From an uncultured Erysipelotrichaceae bacterium (GTDB taxonomy: Bacteria; Bacillota_I; Bacilli_A; Erysipelotrichales; Coprobacillaceae), in the NCBI GenBank assembly GCA_947074115.1, contig CAMTOK010000001.1:44683-108682 (forward strand): a stretch of 64,000 nt of DNA, given 5' to 3'. Within the stretch, counting starts at the first letter, position 1. The number at the start of each line of letters is the position of its first letter. The position numbers were made by a program, and so were the translations under genes. Under the pieces are notes generated by a model, which had not been told where the DNA came from, ran no database searches, and saw nothing but the letters and a program-made list of their open reading frames with translations. Below, in pieces: positions 27,789 to 36,432 of this stretch.

Positions 27789-28877
27789 TTATAGTTTTGT
27801 TAATTCTTTAGCAAGGAGTAAACATAAATCTTCAGCTTGTACATAAGTTCCAATCATATCAAGGAAACCATGATCACAACCATTATAACAGATAGAAGTG
27901 ACGTCTTTATTTAATTGGTTTAAACGTTTTACTAAATAGTCACTTCCTAGTCTCAAGTAATCATATTGTGCAGACACAACAATGGTATCAGGAAATTTTA
28001 GAAGCTGCTGATCACTACAGTGCACGACTGATACAAGAGGATCATAAGGTGTTACTTTATCTTGAAGATATAAATTAGGCAACTCTTTATTTTCAATATT
28101 GTTTTTTATTCGATTAATTCTTCCTCTTGTATAATCTAAATGTTCCTCTATAGCTGGGTATTCATCGTAACTCCAAGTATATAGATTATGGTCATGACAA
28201 TCTGTACAATCACATCCTGGATAAATAAGGCATATCTTTTTAATTATTTGTTGAGAATCTTTTAGAACTGTTGCACAAGTGAGGGAACCTCCTGCACTAT
28301 CTCCAGCAACCATAATTTTAGATGGATCTATCCCAAGTTTTTCTGCGTTTTCATGCATCCACTGTAATGTTGCATACGCATCATCAATGGCTCCAGGAAA
28401 AGGTGTTTCAGGAGCTAATCTATATTCTGGGAAAATAACTATCGATTGTGATTGTTCTGATATATACTTCATTTGATTTTCAAATAAAGAGATATCCCCC
28501 GCTGTAAATCCGCCTCCATGTAAATAAAGTAAAGCAGGTTTAGGTTGATTATTATCCAAAGGTGAGAACTTATAAACATCGATCATATGTGTTTTATTAA
28601 CATTGATTAATGTTTCTTCACAATCAATTTGTTGATTTGTAATATCATAAGTTTTCTTATCTGGTCTATGCCTTTCTTTTCGTAAGCTATATCCCTTCTT
28701 AGAATTCTCTGCAAAAAGTTTTTCTTTTTCCTTGATAACTTTTAGGATTCTAGGATCTATCACATGATCCCTTTCATCGTCGGGTACTGGTTTAATAATA
28801 ATATCTATACCATCTTTATTAATTGTATAGGTCTTATCATTTAATTTCTTAATTAACATATCATCATAATATTTCAT
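27789..28877 (-). CDS. Alpha/beta hydrolase, HSL-type esterase
   Basis: This 362-residue protein has the hormone-sensitive-lipase layout: oxyanion-hole motif LYLHGGGFTAGD near residue 140, nucleophile VAGDSAGGSLTC near 212, an acid in the YDYLRLGSDYL region near 315, and the His in GCDHGFLDM near 346. An N-terminal cap of about 100 residues precedes the fold. It is cytoplasmic (no signal). It is co-transcribed with a PTS permease and a PfkB kinase, so it may remove acyl groups from an imported sugar or glycoside; that is inference. Confidence 0.88.
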   Translation of the reverse strand: MKYYDDMLIKKLNDKTYTINKDGIDIIIKPVPDDERDHVIDPRILKVIKEKEKLFAENSKKGYSLRKERHRPDKKTYDITNQQIDCEETLINVNKTHMIDVYKFSPLDNNQPKPALLYLHGGGFTAGDISLFENQMKYISEQSQSIVIFPEYRLAPETPFPGAIDDAYATLQWMHENAEKLGIDPSKIMVAGDSAGGSLTCATVLKDSQQIIKKICLIYPGCDCTDCHDHNLYTWSYDEYPAIEEHLDYTRGRINRIKNNIENKELPNLYLQDKVTPYDPLVSVVHCSDQQLLKFPDTIVVSAQYDYLRLGSDYLVKRLNQLNKDVTSICYNGCDHGFLDMIGTYVQAEDLCLLLAKELTKL

Positions 28878-28886
28878 TCTGTTCTC

Positions 28887-30764
28887 CTAAGCTATTGCTG
28901 TGATATAAGAGAGCTCATCACTTGATTTGTTTATTTTGTTAAAACTCTTCCCATTTAAAAGAACAACAATAATTGTATCATTAATTTTGTTTTCGTTAAA
29001 TATACCCGAGTCGAATGTGGCGATTTTTTCACCTTTTGTAACACGTTGATTGACCTGTACTAAGTTTTCTATACCCTTTCCTTCCAATAAAACTGAATCA
29101 ATACCTATATGAATTAAAACTTCAGCACCATTATCACTTTCAATAATAATTGCATGTTTAGTTGGATATACAACTTTAACTATACCATTGATAGGTGCAA
29201 TTATATCTTCTGATGAAGGTTTTATACCAAAACATTCACCTAATGCGCCTTGAGAAATTAAAGAATCTGCTATATCACATTGTTTTATATACTCACCCTC
29301 TACCGGTTTACCAATATGAGTTTCTCCATATACTGTTTTCTTCGCTGTATCAATATCTTCATCTTCATCATAAACAGAGTCATCAAAATTGATAAGCCAA
29401 ACAAATACAAAGGCACAAATCGCCATGATTGCAACGCAAATTAATGCATTGATAAAATTGGACTGATCATTTCCAGCACCTAGATATAAAAGGATATTAG
29501 TAATCGAGTATCCTCCAAACCCGTAACATTTGAGGCTCATAAAACCAGCAACAAATGCTGTGATTAATGATGTTGCAGTACTTGCTAAGAAAATCTTAGG
29601 CATTTTATAAGAAATACCGTATACTGTTGGTTCTGAAATTCCTCCAAATAATGCTGATAAAGCTGCAGGGAATGCGATTTGTTTTAAGTTATTACGTTTT
29701 GTTTTAAGACCAACTGCTAACGCAATAAAACCTGGTGTAATTGTACAACAGAAGAACCATATATTGATAAAGTCGTCATAACCAACTGTACCTAAGCTTT
29801 CTAATGCAATTGGGATTAATGCAAGATGGAAGCCTGGACAAATTAATCCAACAGTACTTGAGAATAGTATAATTGCTGGTACTGCAGCCCAACTTGCATA
29901 TGTTCTGATCCATCCAATTCCTGCTGCAATATAGTTTGTAATTAATCCACCCATTGGTCCTGTAAGAGTTAAAGTTATAATAGAAATGATTAAAATAAGC
30001 AAAAATGGTTTAAGGAAATGTCTAACAGAAATTGGTATAAGTCTTTTTAACTGTTTATCAATAACTGACATAATCCAAACAGATAATATAATTTGAAGGA
30101 CTGCACCATTATATGTTGTTAACATAACTGGTAATCCGAAATAACTTGTCCATCCACCATTACTTGCCATACTTACCCAATCAGGATAAAGTAACCAACA
30201 AGCTAATAACATTGCTAATACAGGTTCAGTATCGAATTTTTTAGCAGCTGTATATGCTACAAAAACCGGTAAAAAATAGAATACTGATTGGGCAAGGTTA
30301 TTTAACAAAATGTATGTTGAGTTGTCAGTACCAACTCCAAATACTAGATTCATTATGAGTAATAATACAGTCAAGAACCCAGCAGCAATTAATGCTGGAA
30401 TGACTGGGCTCATAATACCTGCCATTAATTGAAGAAAGTTTGCAAAAGGTTTGATTATTTTATCCATTCCTTTTAATTCTTCTTTGACTTGACTAGATGA
30501 TTCTAAATTGCCACATTCTCTCTCAACAGCAACAAATAGATCCTCAATAATTTGCCCTACTATAACTTGTACTTGATTATTTCTTACTTCAACCCCAAGT
30601 ACTTGAGGTACTTTTTTTAATGCATCAATATCAACTAAACTAGGATCCTTAACAACGACTCTTAATCGAGTTGCGCAATGATTTAAATTTGAAATATTCT
30701 CACGCTTTCCGAGTCCTTGAAGTATTAAAACTGCCATTTCTTTAAAACTAAGTTTCTTAGCCAT
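28887..30764 (-). CDS. PTS beta-glucoside-family transporter, IIBCA
   Basis: This 625-residue protein has three fused parts. IIB is residues 1-90, with NHCATRLRVVV (phospho-Cys near 28). IIC spans about 105-465 with roughly ten membrane segments and GGISEPTVYGISY. IIA is about 485-625 with EDIIAPINGIVK and VLIHIGIDSV (phospho-His). This is the BglF/ScrA-like layout; it imports and phosphorylates a sugar. A PfkB-type sugar-phosphate kinase gene precedes it, and the esterase follows. No LicT-type antiterminator is nearby; the divergent DeoR regulator probably controls it. The sugar is unknown. Confidence 0.92.
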   Translation of the reverse strand: MAKKLSFKEMAVLILQGLGKRENISNLNHCATRLRVVVKDPSLVDIDALKKVPQVLGVEVRNNQVQVIVGQIIEDLFVAVERECGNLESSSQVKEELKGMDKIIKPFANFLQLMAGIMSPVIPALIAAGFLTVLLLIMNLVFGVGTDNSTYILLNNLAQSVFYFLPVFVAYTAAKKFDTEPVLAMLLACWLLYPDWVSMASNGGWTSYFGLPVMLTTYNGAVLQIILSVWIMSVIDKQLKRLIPISVRHFLKPFLLILIISIITLTLTGPMGGLITNYIAAGIGWIRTYASWAAVPAIILFSSTVGLICPGFHLALIPIALESLGTVGYDDFINIWFFCCTITPGFIALAVGLKTKRNNLKQIAFPAALSALFGGISEPTVYGISYKMPKIFLASTATSLITAFVAGFMSLKCYGFGGYSITNILLYLGAGNDQSNFINALICVAIMAICAFVFVWLINFDDSVYDEDEDIDTAKKTVYGETHIGKPVEGEYIKQCDIADSLISQGALGECFGIKPSSEDIIAPINGIVKVVYPTKHAIIIESDNGAEVLIHIGIDSVLLEGKGIENLVQVNQRVTKGEKIATFDSGIFNENKINDTIIVVLLNGKSFNKINKSSDELSYITAIA

Positions 30765-30780
30765 TCTAAATCCTCCCCTT

Positions 30781-31701
30781 TTATAATAGTTTAACGTTCA
30801 TAATAGATAAGAGATGATTTATCTCTTGATCTGTCACATCGGTCATTGTTGAAGCCACAGCACATCCTGTTGCACCTGCAAATTTCAATGATTCTACTAC
30901 ATCAATCTTTTTATCTAATTGACTTATAAATCCTGCCAACATAGCGTCACCACAACCTACTTTATTTACAGCTTTAATTTGATTATGAGTAAGTCTATAG
31001 AATTGATCATCAAATAATAATAAGGCACCTTCTTTGCCCAATGACACCAAAATATTTTGTATACCATATTTTCTTAATTTAATCATTTCAGTAGGTAATT
31101 CTGATAATGATAATTCAGGATTATTAACTAATAATCTGAATTCGTATAAATTTGGTTTGATTAAATATGGCTTATATTCACTCATTTGCTCAATAGTTAA
31201 CGATTCCATATCAATGATCAATTTTGCCTTTTGTAATTCAATAAGAGAACATAAAGATTTTAAGAATGATTCACTTGTGTCTTTAAGAGTAGAACCAGAA
31301 ACAACGATAATATCGTCTACAGTGCAATTTTGAATCATATTTAAAATTCCTTTTTCTATGCATTCATTCGATATTGGTCCACTAGTATTAAAAGCTAATT
31401 CTTTACCATTTAAATGTAGTTTGATATTCATCCTAGTTAATAAATCATTATCAATCATTTTCAATGAAATGTTTGGATATTTGAGAAACTCTGAGTAAAT
31501 ATACTGACCAGTAAACCCACCCAGTACTGTAATTGCCGTCGACTTTACATTAAGAATATTTAAAATTCGGGAAACATTAAGACCCTTTCCACCGGCCTTA
31601 TAATGATAATCGTTTACCCGCATGACTTCTTCATTGTCAATGATTCCATCATACTTTAAATAATAGTCAATCGATGGATTAAGTGTAAGTGTATAAATCA
31701 T
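30781..31701 (-). CDS. PfkB-family kinase, 1-phosphofructokinase-like
   Basis: This 306-residue protein starts IYTLTLNPSIDYYLKYDG, has KAGGKGLNVSRIL near residue 36, and NKVGCGDAMLAGF near 249 with the catalytic Asp. This is the FruK/LacC branch, which phosphorylates a sugar phosphate with ATP. As first gene before the PTS IIBCA gene it should act on the product of that transport. DTxGAGD is here NKVGCGD, a common variant in this branch. GGAGG precedes the ATG. Confidence 0.9.
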   Translation of the reverse strand: MIYTLTLNPSIDYYLKYDGIIDNEEVMRVNDYHYKAGGKGLNVSRILNILNVKSTAITVLGGFTGQYIYSEFLKYPNISLKMIDNDLLTRMNIKLHLNGKELAFNTSGPISNECIEKGILNMIQNCTVDDIIVVSGSTLKDTSESFLKSLCSLIELQKAKLIIDMESLTIEQMSEYKPYLIKPNLYEFRLLVNNPELSLSELPTEMIKLRKYGIQNILVSLGKEGALLLFDDQFYRLTHNQIKAVNKVGCGDAMLAGFISQLDKKIDVVESLKFAGATGCAVASTMTDVTDQEINHLLSIMNVKLL

Positions 31702-31882
31702 GTTGTGACCTCCTTTCTGCTATAGTTCACTATATGCTTATCTATGAAAATAATAATCACTATTTGAATGTTTTATGAAAACAGTCACTCATTATGATCA
31801 CTTCATTCAAAAGAAATGACTGTTTATTAAATAATTCAGTCAATATTTGAATATTAAACAAGCAATATAATATAGTTTATTA
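31702..31882. promoter_or_regulatory. Divergent control region between pfkB-type and DeoR genes
   Basis: Several inverted repeats lie here: TATAGT-TC-ACTATA (31721-31734), AAACAGTCA (31779-31787) with TGACTGTTT (31817-31825), and TTTGAATG with CATTCAAA flanking the first half of that pair. For the plus strand TTGAAT, 18 nt, TATAGT fits a promoter just before the regulator. The repeats are likely operator sites for the DeoR protein. Confidence 0.5.
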
Positions 31883-31889
31883 AGAGGTG

Positions 31890-32627
31890 ATGAATTTGAG
31901 AAAACAAGAAAGATGGAATAAAATCGTTGATATAATATACGAGAGGAATGAAGTTAATGTAATGGATTTAACTGTTTTATTAAAATCTTCTGAGTCAACT
32001 ATAAGAAGAGATTTGAATCAAATGGCAGAACTAAATATTATAAATAGGCAACATGGTGGTGCGATTTTAAATACTCAGCAATCGTCAGAGTTACCAATGA
32101 AAATAAAATTAAATTCAAACCAATCTGATAAAAAAGAAATAGCTCGTATAGCGGCTAGGCAAATAAAAGATAATCAAATGATTTATCTAGATGCTGGTAG
32201 CTCTACGTACGAAATGATAGATTTTATTACAGCAAAAAATATTACAGTAGTCACTATAGGTATTCCACATATTATCAAACTTGGGGAAAATAAAATTAAT
32301 ACGATTGTCTTGGGTGGACATTTACATTGGTCAACAGAAGCCATTACCGGTAATCAGACATTGAATCAAATAAGAAATCTATATTTTGATATAGCTTTTT
32401 TAGGTGTTAATGGAATTCACAAACAAATTGGTTTGACAACTTCGAATGAACAGGAAGCATTTGTAAAAAGTGAAGCAATAAAACAATCTCAAAAGACATT
32501 TATATTAGCAGATGAAAGTAAATTTGATCGTTTAAATCCAGTCAAATTTGCTGATTTAGAAGAAACGGTAATTATCACAAATAAAGATACTAAAGATATT
32601 ATAAAATACAATATCATCAACAAATAA
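31890..32627 (+). CDS. DeoR/GlpR-family transcriptional regulator
   Basis: This protein of about 245 residues has an N-terminal winged helix (RWNKIVDIIYERNEVNVMDL, SSESTIRRDLNQMAEL, HGGAIL) and a C-terminal sugar-phosphate sensor domain (IYLDAGSSTYEMIDF, IVLGGHLHWSTEAITG, ADESKFDR). Such repressors respond to phosphorylated sugars. It is divergent from the pfkB-type/PTS/esterase operon, its likely target. The ATG at 31890 is only 2 nt from AAGAGG; a TTG at 31896 has better spacing and may be the true start. Confidence 0.9.
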   Translation: MNLRKQERWNKIVDIIYERNEVNVMDLTVLLKSSESTIRRDLNQMAELNIINRQHGGAILNTQQSSELPMKIKLNSNQSDKKEIARIAARQIKDNQMIYLDAGSSTYEMIDFITAKNITVVTIGIPHIIKLGENKINTIVLGGHLHWSTEAITGNQTLNQIRNLYFDIAFLGVNGIHKQIGLTTSNEQEAFVKSEAIKQSQKTFILADESKFDRLNPVKFADLEETVIITNKDTKDIIKYNIINK

Positions 32628-32657
32628 AAAAGAAGATAGTCAAGACTATCTTCTTTT
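32627..32657. terminator. Bidirectional terminator between deoR-type gene and tkt
   Basis: AAAAGAAGATAGTC, 2 nt, GACTATCTTCTTTT, with T residues on both strands. The genes on each side converge. Confidence 0.85.
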
Positions 32658-32663
32658 GATTTA

Positions 32664-34640
32664 TTAATTCATATTTAAGTAAGTGTTAATGACATTTTCA
32701 ACAGTAAATCCGTATTCTTCAATAACTGTTGGGGCTGGTGCACTTGCTCCATAAGTATTAACACATAACATTTTACCATCTAAACCAATATATTTATGCC
32801 AACCAAAATCAGTTGCCATTTCAATTGCTAAACGTTTTCTCATGCTTCTTGGTAATACTTCTTCTTTATATTCGTCTGATTGTTGATCAAATAAATTCAT
32901 AGAAGGCATAGAAACAACACGAACATATTGTCCTTGTTTTTCTAATTCTAATTGTGCTTTTCTTGCTAAACCAACTTCACTTCCTGAAGCAATGATAATA
33001 CCATCTAACTCTCCAGCTTCTTTAAATGCAATATATGCACCATGGCATACATCTTCATAAGTAGAGTTTGTTATGTTATCTACATTTTGTCTTGTTAAAA
33101 TTAATGCAGTTGGTGTCGTTTTGCTTTCTAAAGCAAGTTTCCATGCTGCACACATTTCATTAGCGTCTGCTGGTCTTAATACATTCACATTTAACATTGA
33201 ACGTAACATTGCTAATTGTTCAACTGGTTGATGAGTTGGACCATCTTCTCCTACTGCAATTGAGTCATGAGATAATGGTAAAATAATTGGTAATTCCATT
33301 AATGATGACATTCTTAATGCAGCTTTAAAGTAATCAGAGAAAACTAAGAATCCTCCTGAAGCAACTTTAATTCCTTTATGAAGCATCATACCGTTCATAA
33401 TCGCAACCATTGCGAATTCACGGATACCAAAGTATAAATTTCTTCCTGTATAATCTTCAGGACTAAAACGTGCAACACCTTTAATTTCTGTTTTTGTTGA
33501 ACATGCTAAGTCTGCAGTTCCTGAAAGGAAGTTTTCATTTTGTTTTGCAATTTCATTAATGATACGTTCACTTGTATTACGAGTTGCATCACTATGACCT
33601 TCTGGGAATTCATTTAATAATTCAGTATAATCGAATGAGAATTCTCCATCAATTGCTTTTGTTAATGATTCATATAATTCAGGATATTCTGTTTTATATT
33701 GTTTCATTAAACGTTTCCATTTATTAAATGTTTTCTTACCACGTTTTCCTAATGTATCATTGAAATCTTCATATACCTCTTCTGGTACATGGAACTCATC
33801 ATGATCAAATTGGTAAGATAATTTAGCGTTTTTACCATCTTCTGCTCCTAAAGGATTCCCATGAACTTTACTTGTTCCTTGGTTTGCAGAACCAAAACCA
33901 ATTACTGTATTGACGATAATTAATGTTGGTTTATAGATTTCTTTCTTTGCTTTTTTAATTGCTTTTTGAATACTAACTGTGTCATTACCATCTAAAACAG
34001 TAATAACTTGCCAATTCATTGCTTCATAACGCTTTTTAACATCTTCACTAAAAGATAAATCTAAAGGACCATCTAGAGTCACTTTATTAGCGTCATACAT
34101 AACAATTAATTTACCTAATGCTAAATGACCTGCTAATGAAGATGCTTCATAAGTCACACCTTCTTGCATATCACCGTCACCACATAAAGCAAATGTAAAG
34201 TGATCAACAACTGGTAAATCTTCTTGATTATATTTTTTAGCTAAGAATGCTTCAGCCATTGCCATCCCAACAGCCATTGGAATACCTTGTCCTAAAGGAC
34301 CACTTGAAGCATCTACACCTTCTGTCATTTCAATTTCAGGGTGACCAGGTGTACGACTTTGCCATTGTCTAAATTGTTTTAAATCATCTATTGTTAAATC
34401 AAAGCCTGATAAGTGTAACAAGCTATATAATAATGATGAAGCGTGTCCACTCGCTAAAACAAAACGGTCCCTGTTAAACCATTCTGCTTCCTTTGGATTG
34501 ATTTTTAATTCTTTAGTGAATAGAGTATATAAAGCAGGGGCTGATCCTAAAACCATACCAGGATGGCCAGAATTTGCTTTATTAATCATATCAATTCCTA
34601 AAGAACGAATTGTTGCTATTGATAAATCATTTGGGTTCAT
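32664..34640 (-). CDS. tkt: Transketolase
   Basis: This 658-residue protein moves two-carbon units between sugar phosphates in the non-oxidative pentose phosphate pathway. Seen are IDMINKANSGHPGMVLGSAP, the TPP/metal site GDGDMQEGVTYEASSLAGHL, YDANKVTLDG, VHGNPLG, and the pyrimidine domain with FGIREFAMVAIMNGM and SHDSIAVGEDGPTHQPVEQL. The length is normal. The DUF896 gene lies 74 nt upstream, the same pair as ynzC-tkt in Bacillus. Confidence 0.97.
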   Translation of the reverse strand: MNPNDLSIATIRSLGIDMINKANSGHPGMVLGSAPALYTLFTKELKINPKEAEWFNRDRFVLASGHASSLLYSLLHLSGFDLTIDDLKQFRQWQSRTPGHPEIEMTEGVDASSGPLGQGIPMAVGMAMAEAFLAKKYNQEDLPVVDHFTFALCGDGDMQEGVTYEASSLAGHLALGKLIVMYDANKVTLDGPLDLSFSEDVKKRYEAMNWQVITVLDGNDTVSIQKAIKKAKKEIYKPTLIIVNTVIGFGSANQGTSKVHGNPLGAEDGKNAKLSYQFDHDEFHVPEEVYEDFNDTLGKRGKKTFNKWKRLMKQYKTEYPELYESLTKAIDGEFSFDYTELLNEFPEGHSDATRNTSERIINEIAKQNENFLSGTADLACSTKTEIKGVARFSPEDYTGRNLYFGIREFAMVAIMNGMMLHKGIKVASGGFLVFSDYFKAALRMSSLMELPIILPLSHDSIAVGEDGPTHQPVEQLAMLRSMLNVNVLRPADANEMCAAWKLALESKTTPTALILTRQNVDNITNSTYEDVCHGAYIAFKEAGELDGIIIASGSEVGLARKAQLELEKQGQYVRVVSMPSMNLFDQQSDEYKEEVLPRSMRKRLAIEMATDFGWHKYIGLDGKMLCVNTYGASAPAPTVIEEYGFTVENVINTYLNMN

Positions 34641-34714
34641 AAGTTATCCTCCTAAAACTCAACGATATTATACACAAATCGACATAGTTTTTAAATAGTT
34701 AATTGAATTAAATG

Positions 34715-34948
34715 TTAATTTAAAGGTTTTTTTGCGTCTTTTAGCTTTTGTGGTGTGACGTCATTACCATTAGGGTCAACAATTTTAACTGATTTTAATT
34801 GTTGATCAAAACCACTTCTAAAAATTCTTATATATTCCTTACGTAATTCTTGTTGTCTAACCTTCTCTTCTTCAGTTAAACCTTCTGTTTTACTTTTTTT
34901 TGCTAATGCATTTATTTCTGCAATCATTTCATCTGTTATTTTTTCCAT
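34715..34948 (-). CDS. DUF896 (UPF0291) protein, YnzC-like
   Basis: This 77-residue charged helical protein contains INALAKKSKTEGLTEEEKVRQQELRKEYI and FRSGFDQQLKSVKIVD, the family signature. The function is unknown; members are small and cytoplasmic. ATG 34948 is used because the ATG four codons earlier overlaps the GGAGG site. Confidence 0.92.
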   Translation of the reverse strand: MEKITDEMIAEINALAKKSKTEGLTEEEKVRQQELRKEYIRIFRSGFDQQLKSVKIVDPNGNDVTPQKLKDAKKPLN

Positions 34949-34962
34949 ATTTTCCTCCATAT

Positions 34963-35119
34963 AAAAAGCCTAAGAGTGAGTAGATTATCCCTGGTTTGTA
35001 CAGGTGGGCACCGTGTGATGACTTTAGGATTCCTATTCAAAGATAGGCTTTCAACACCGCCAAACAACAATCAGGTTCCCTTATCTATCATGTAGGAAAT
35101 TTATTTTCTCTTAGGCTCT
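34963..35119 (-). ncRNA. ssrS: Probable 6S RNA
   Basis: No open frame occupies this stretch, but it has a strong promoter and self-complementary ends: AGCCTAAGAG near the 5' end pairs with CTCTTAGGCT at the 3' end, followed by TTTTTAT. Inside, TAGAT/ATCTA, CCTG/CAGG, GGC-GTGT/ACAC-GCC and an apical CCTAT/ATAGG hairpin build a long interrupted rod about 157 nt in length. Rod shape, size, autonomous promoter and the terminal stem acting as terminator fit 6S RNA, which binds sigma-A RNA polymerase. The naming rests on structure and remembered sequence style, not on a model search. Confidence 0.6.
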
Positions 35120-35122
35120 TTT

Positions 35123-35150
35123 ATTATACCACAATCTTTCCTGTTGTAAA
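35123..35150 (-). promoter_or_regulatory. Strong promoter for the 6S-like RNA
   Basis: Reverse strand TTTACA (35145-35150), 16 nt, TATAAT (35123-35128) preceded by TGG (extended -10). Transcription should start at about 35119, at the base of the closing stem. Confidence 0.75.
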
Positions 35151-35151
35151 C

Positions 35152-36432
35152 CTACTTTGGTAAGACAATGAAAGTTGTCGCATTTTCTTTGTTAAATAAA
35201 TCTCTACAAGCTAGAACATCTTCATATTGTACTTCTTCTAAAACATCAATAATATCAAAGAACATATTTCCACTAAAATAATAACGACTAAACATACTCG
35301 CTATATTTTCCGGACTATTAAAGACACTAATTAATGATCCTACATTCTTCTTTTTTGATCTTTCAAATTCCTCTATATCAAATTCATATTGAGGCAGAGC
35401 TTCAATAAGCTCATACATTTTTTCTTTAAGGACATCTGGATTTGGGGTATCTCCTCCTAATTGAATAAAACAATAATCTTTTTCTTGAATAAAGTTTGAC
35501 CCAAAACTACTATTTATAATCCCTTCTTTTGTCCATTTTTCATATAAGGATGCACTTCTAGAGAATAATAAATCTTGTAATAATGTCATTGCAAGTTCTC
35601 TTTTTAATAATGCTTTTGGTTCAGTTAATATATCATTAACTTTTATAGAAAGATATATTTTAGACATAACAACATCCATTTTTAATACATCTTCTTTTGT
35701 CTTTGTTTCTTTTGGTTCAATTATTTTTTCTTTAACGATTTCTGGTTGTTTAGTAAATGATTTCTTTTCTTGATTATTTCTTATGATTGACATCATATTT
35801 TCTGGAACAATATTCCCAACAACAAAAAGCATCATATTACTTGGATGATAGAAAGTATTGTAACACTTCTCTAATGTTTCTTTATCCGTTGAATTGACTG
35901 TTTCAACCGTACCAGCAATATCTACACTTACTGTATGTTTTTGATATAAGTTTTGAATACTACCGAAATAACAACGCCAATCTGGGTCATCATCGTACAT
36001 TTTGATTTCTTGTCCGATAATACCTTTTTCTTTTTCTACACTTTCTGGTGTTAAATAGAGTTCTTGAACAAAGTCCAATAGCAATTCAACACATTCTTTT
36101 TCATTTGATGTCGTATTAAATAAATAAGCAGTTCGAGTAGAAGATGTAAATGCATTTGTACTTGCTCCTAAACGAGCAAATTTTTCTGTCGCATCACCAT
36201 CAGCCATATCAAACATTTTATGTTCTAAGAAATGGGCAATTCCATCAGGAACTTTAATCATTTCACTTTCACCTAACGGAACAAATGTTGTATCAATAGA
36301 TCCAAAATCTGTTGTAAAGAGTCCATAAGTTTTAGAAAACCCCTCTTTAGGTAATAAATAAACCTTTAATCCATTCGCCATTTCTTCATAATATAAGTCT
36401 TCACTTATTGTTTTATAATGTATTGTTTCCAT
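35152..36432 (-). CDS. M16-family peptidase, YmfH-like
   Basis: This 426-residue protein has the inverted zinc motif HFLEHKMFD near residue 67 and the downstream Glu region (EKGIIGQEIKMYDDDPDWRCYF), so it looks catalytically complete. The C-terminal M16 domain follows. It pairs with the next M16 gene upstream, overlapping by 20 nt. In Bacillus-type genomes the YmfF/YmfH pair is linked to 5-aminopentanol modification of elongation factor P; the direct role is unsettled. Confidence 0.9.
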   Translation of the reverse strand: METIHYKTISEDLYYEEMANGLKVYLLPKEGFSKTYGLFTTDFGSIDTTFVPLGESEMIKVPDGIAHFLEHKMFDMADGDATEKFARLGASTNAFTSSTRTAYLFNTTSNEKECVELLLDFVQELYLTPESVEKEKGIIGQEIKMYDDDPDWRCYFGSIQNLYQKHTVSVDIAGTVETVNSTDKETLEKCYNTFYHPSNMMLFVVGNIVPENMMSIIRNNQEKKSFTKQPEIVKEKIIEPKETKTKEDVLKMDVVMSKIYLSIKVNDILTEPKALLKRELAMTLLQDLLFSRSASLYEKWTKEGIINSSFGSNFIQEKDYCFIQLGGDTPNPDVLKEKMYELIEALPQYEFDIEEFERSKKKNVGSLISVFNSPENIASMFSRYYFSGNMFFDIIDVLEEVQYEDVLACRDLFNKENATTFIVLPK

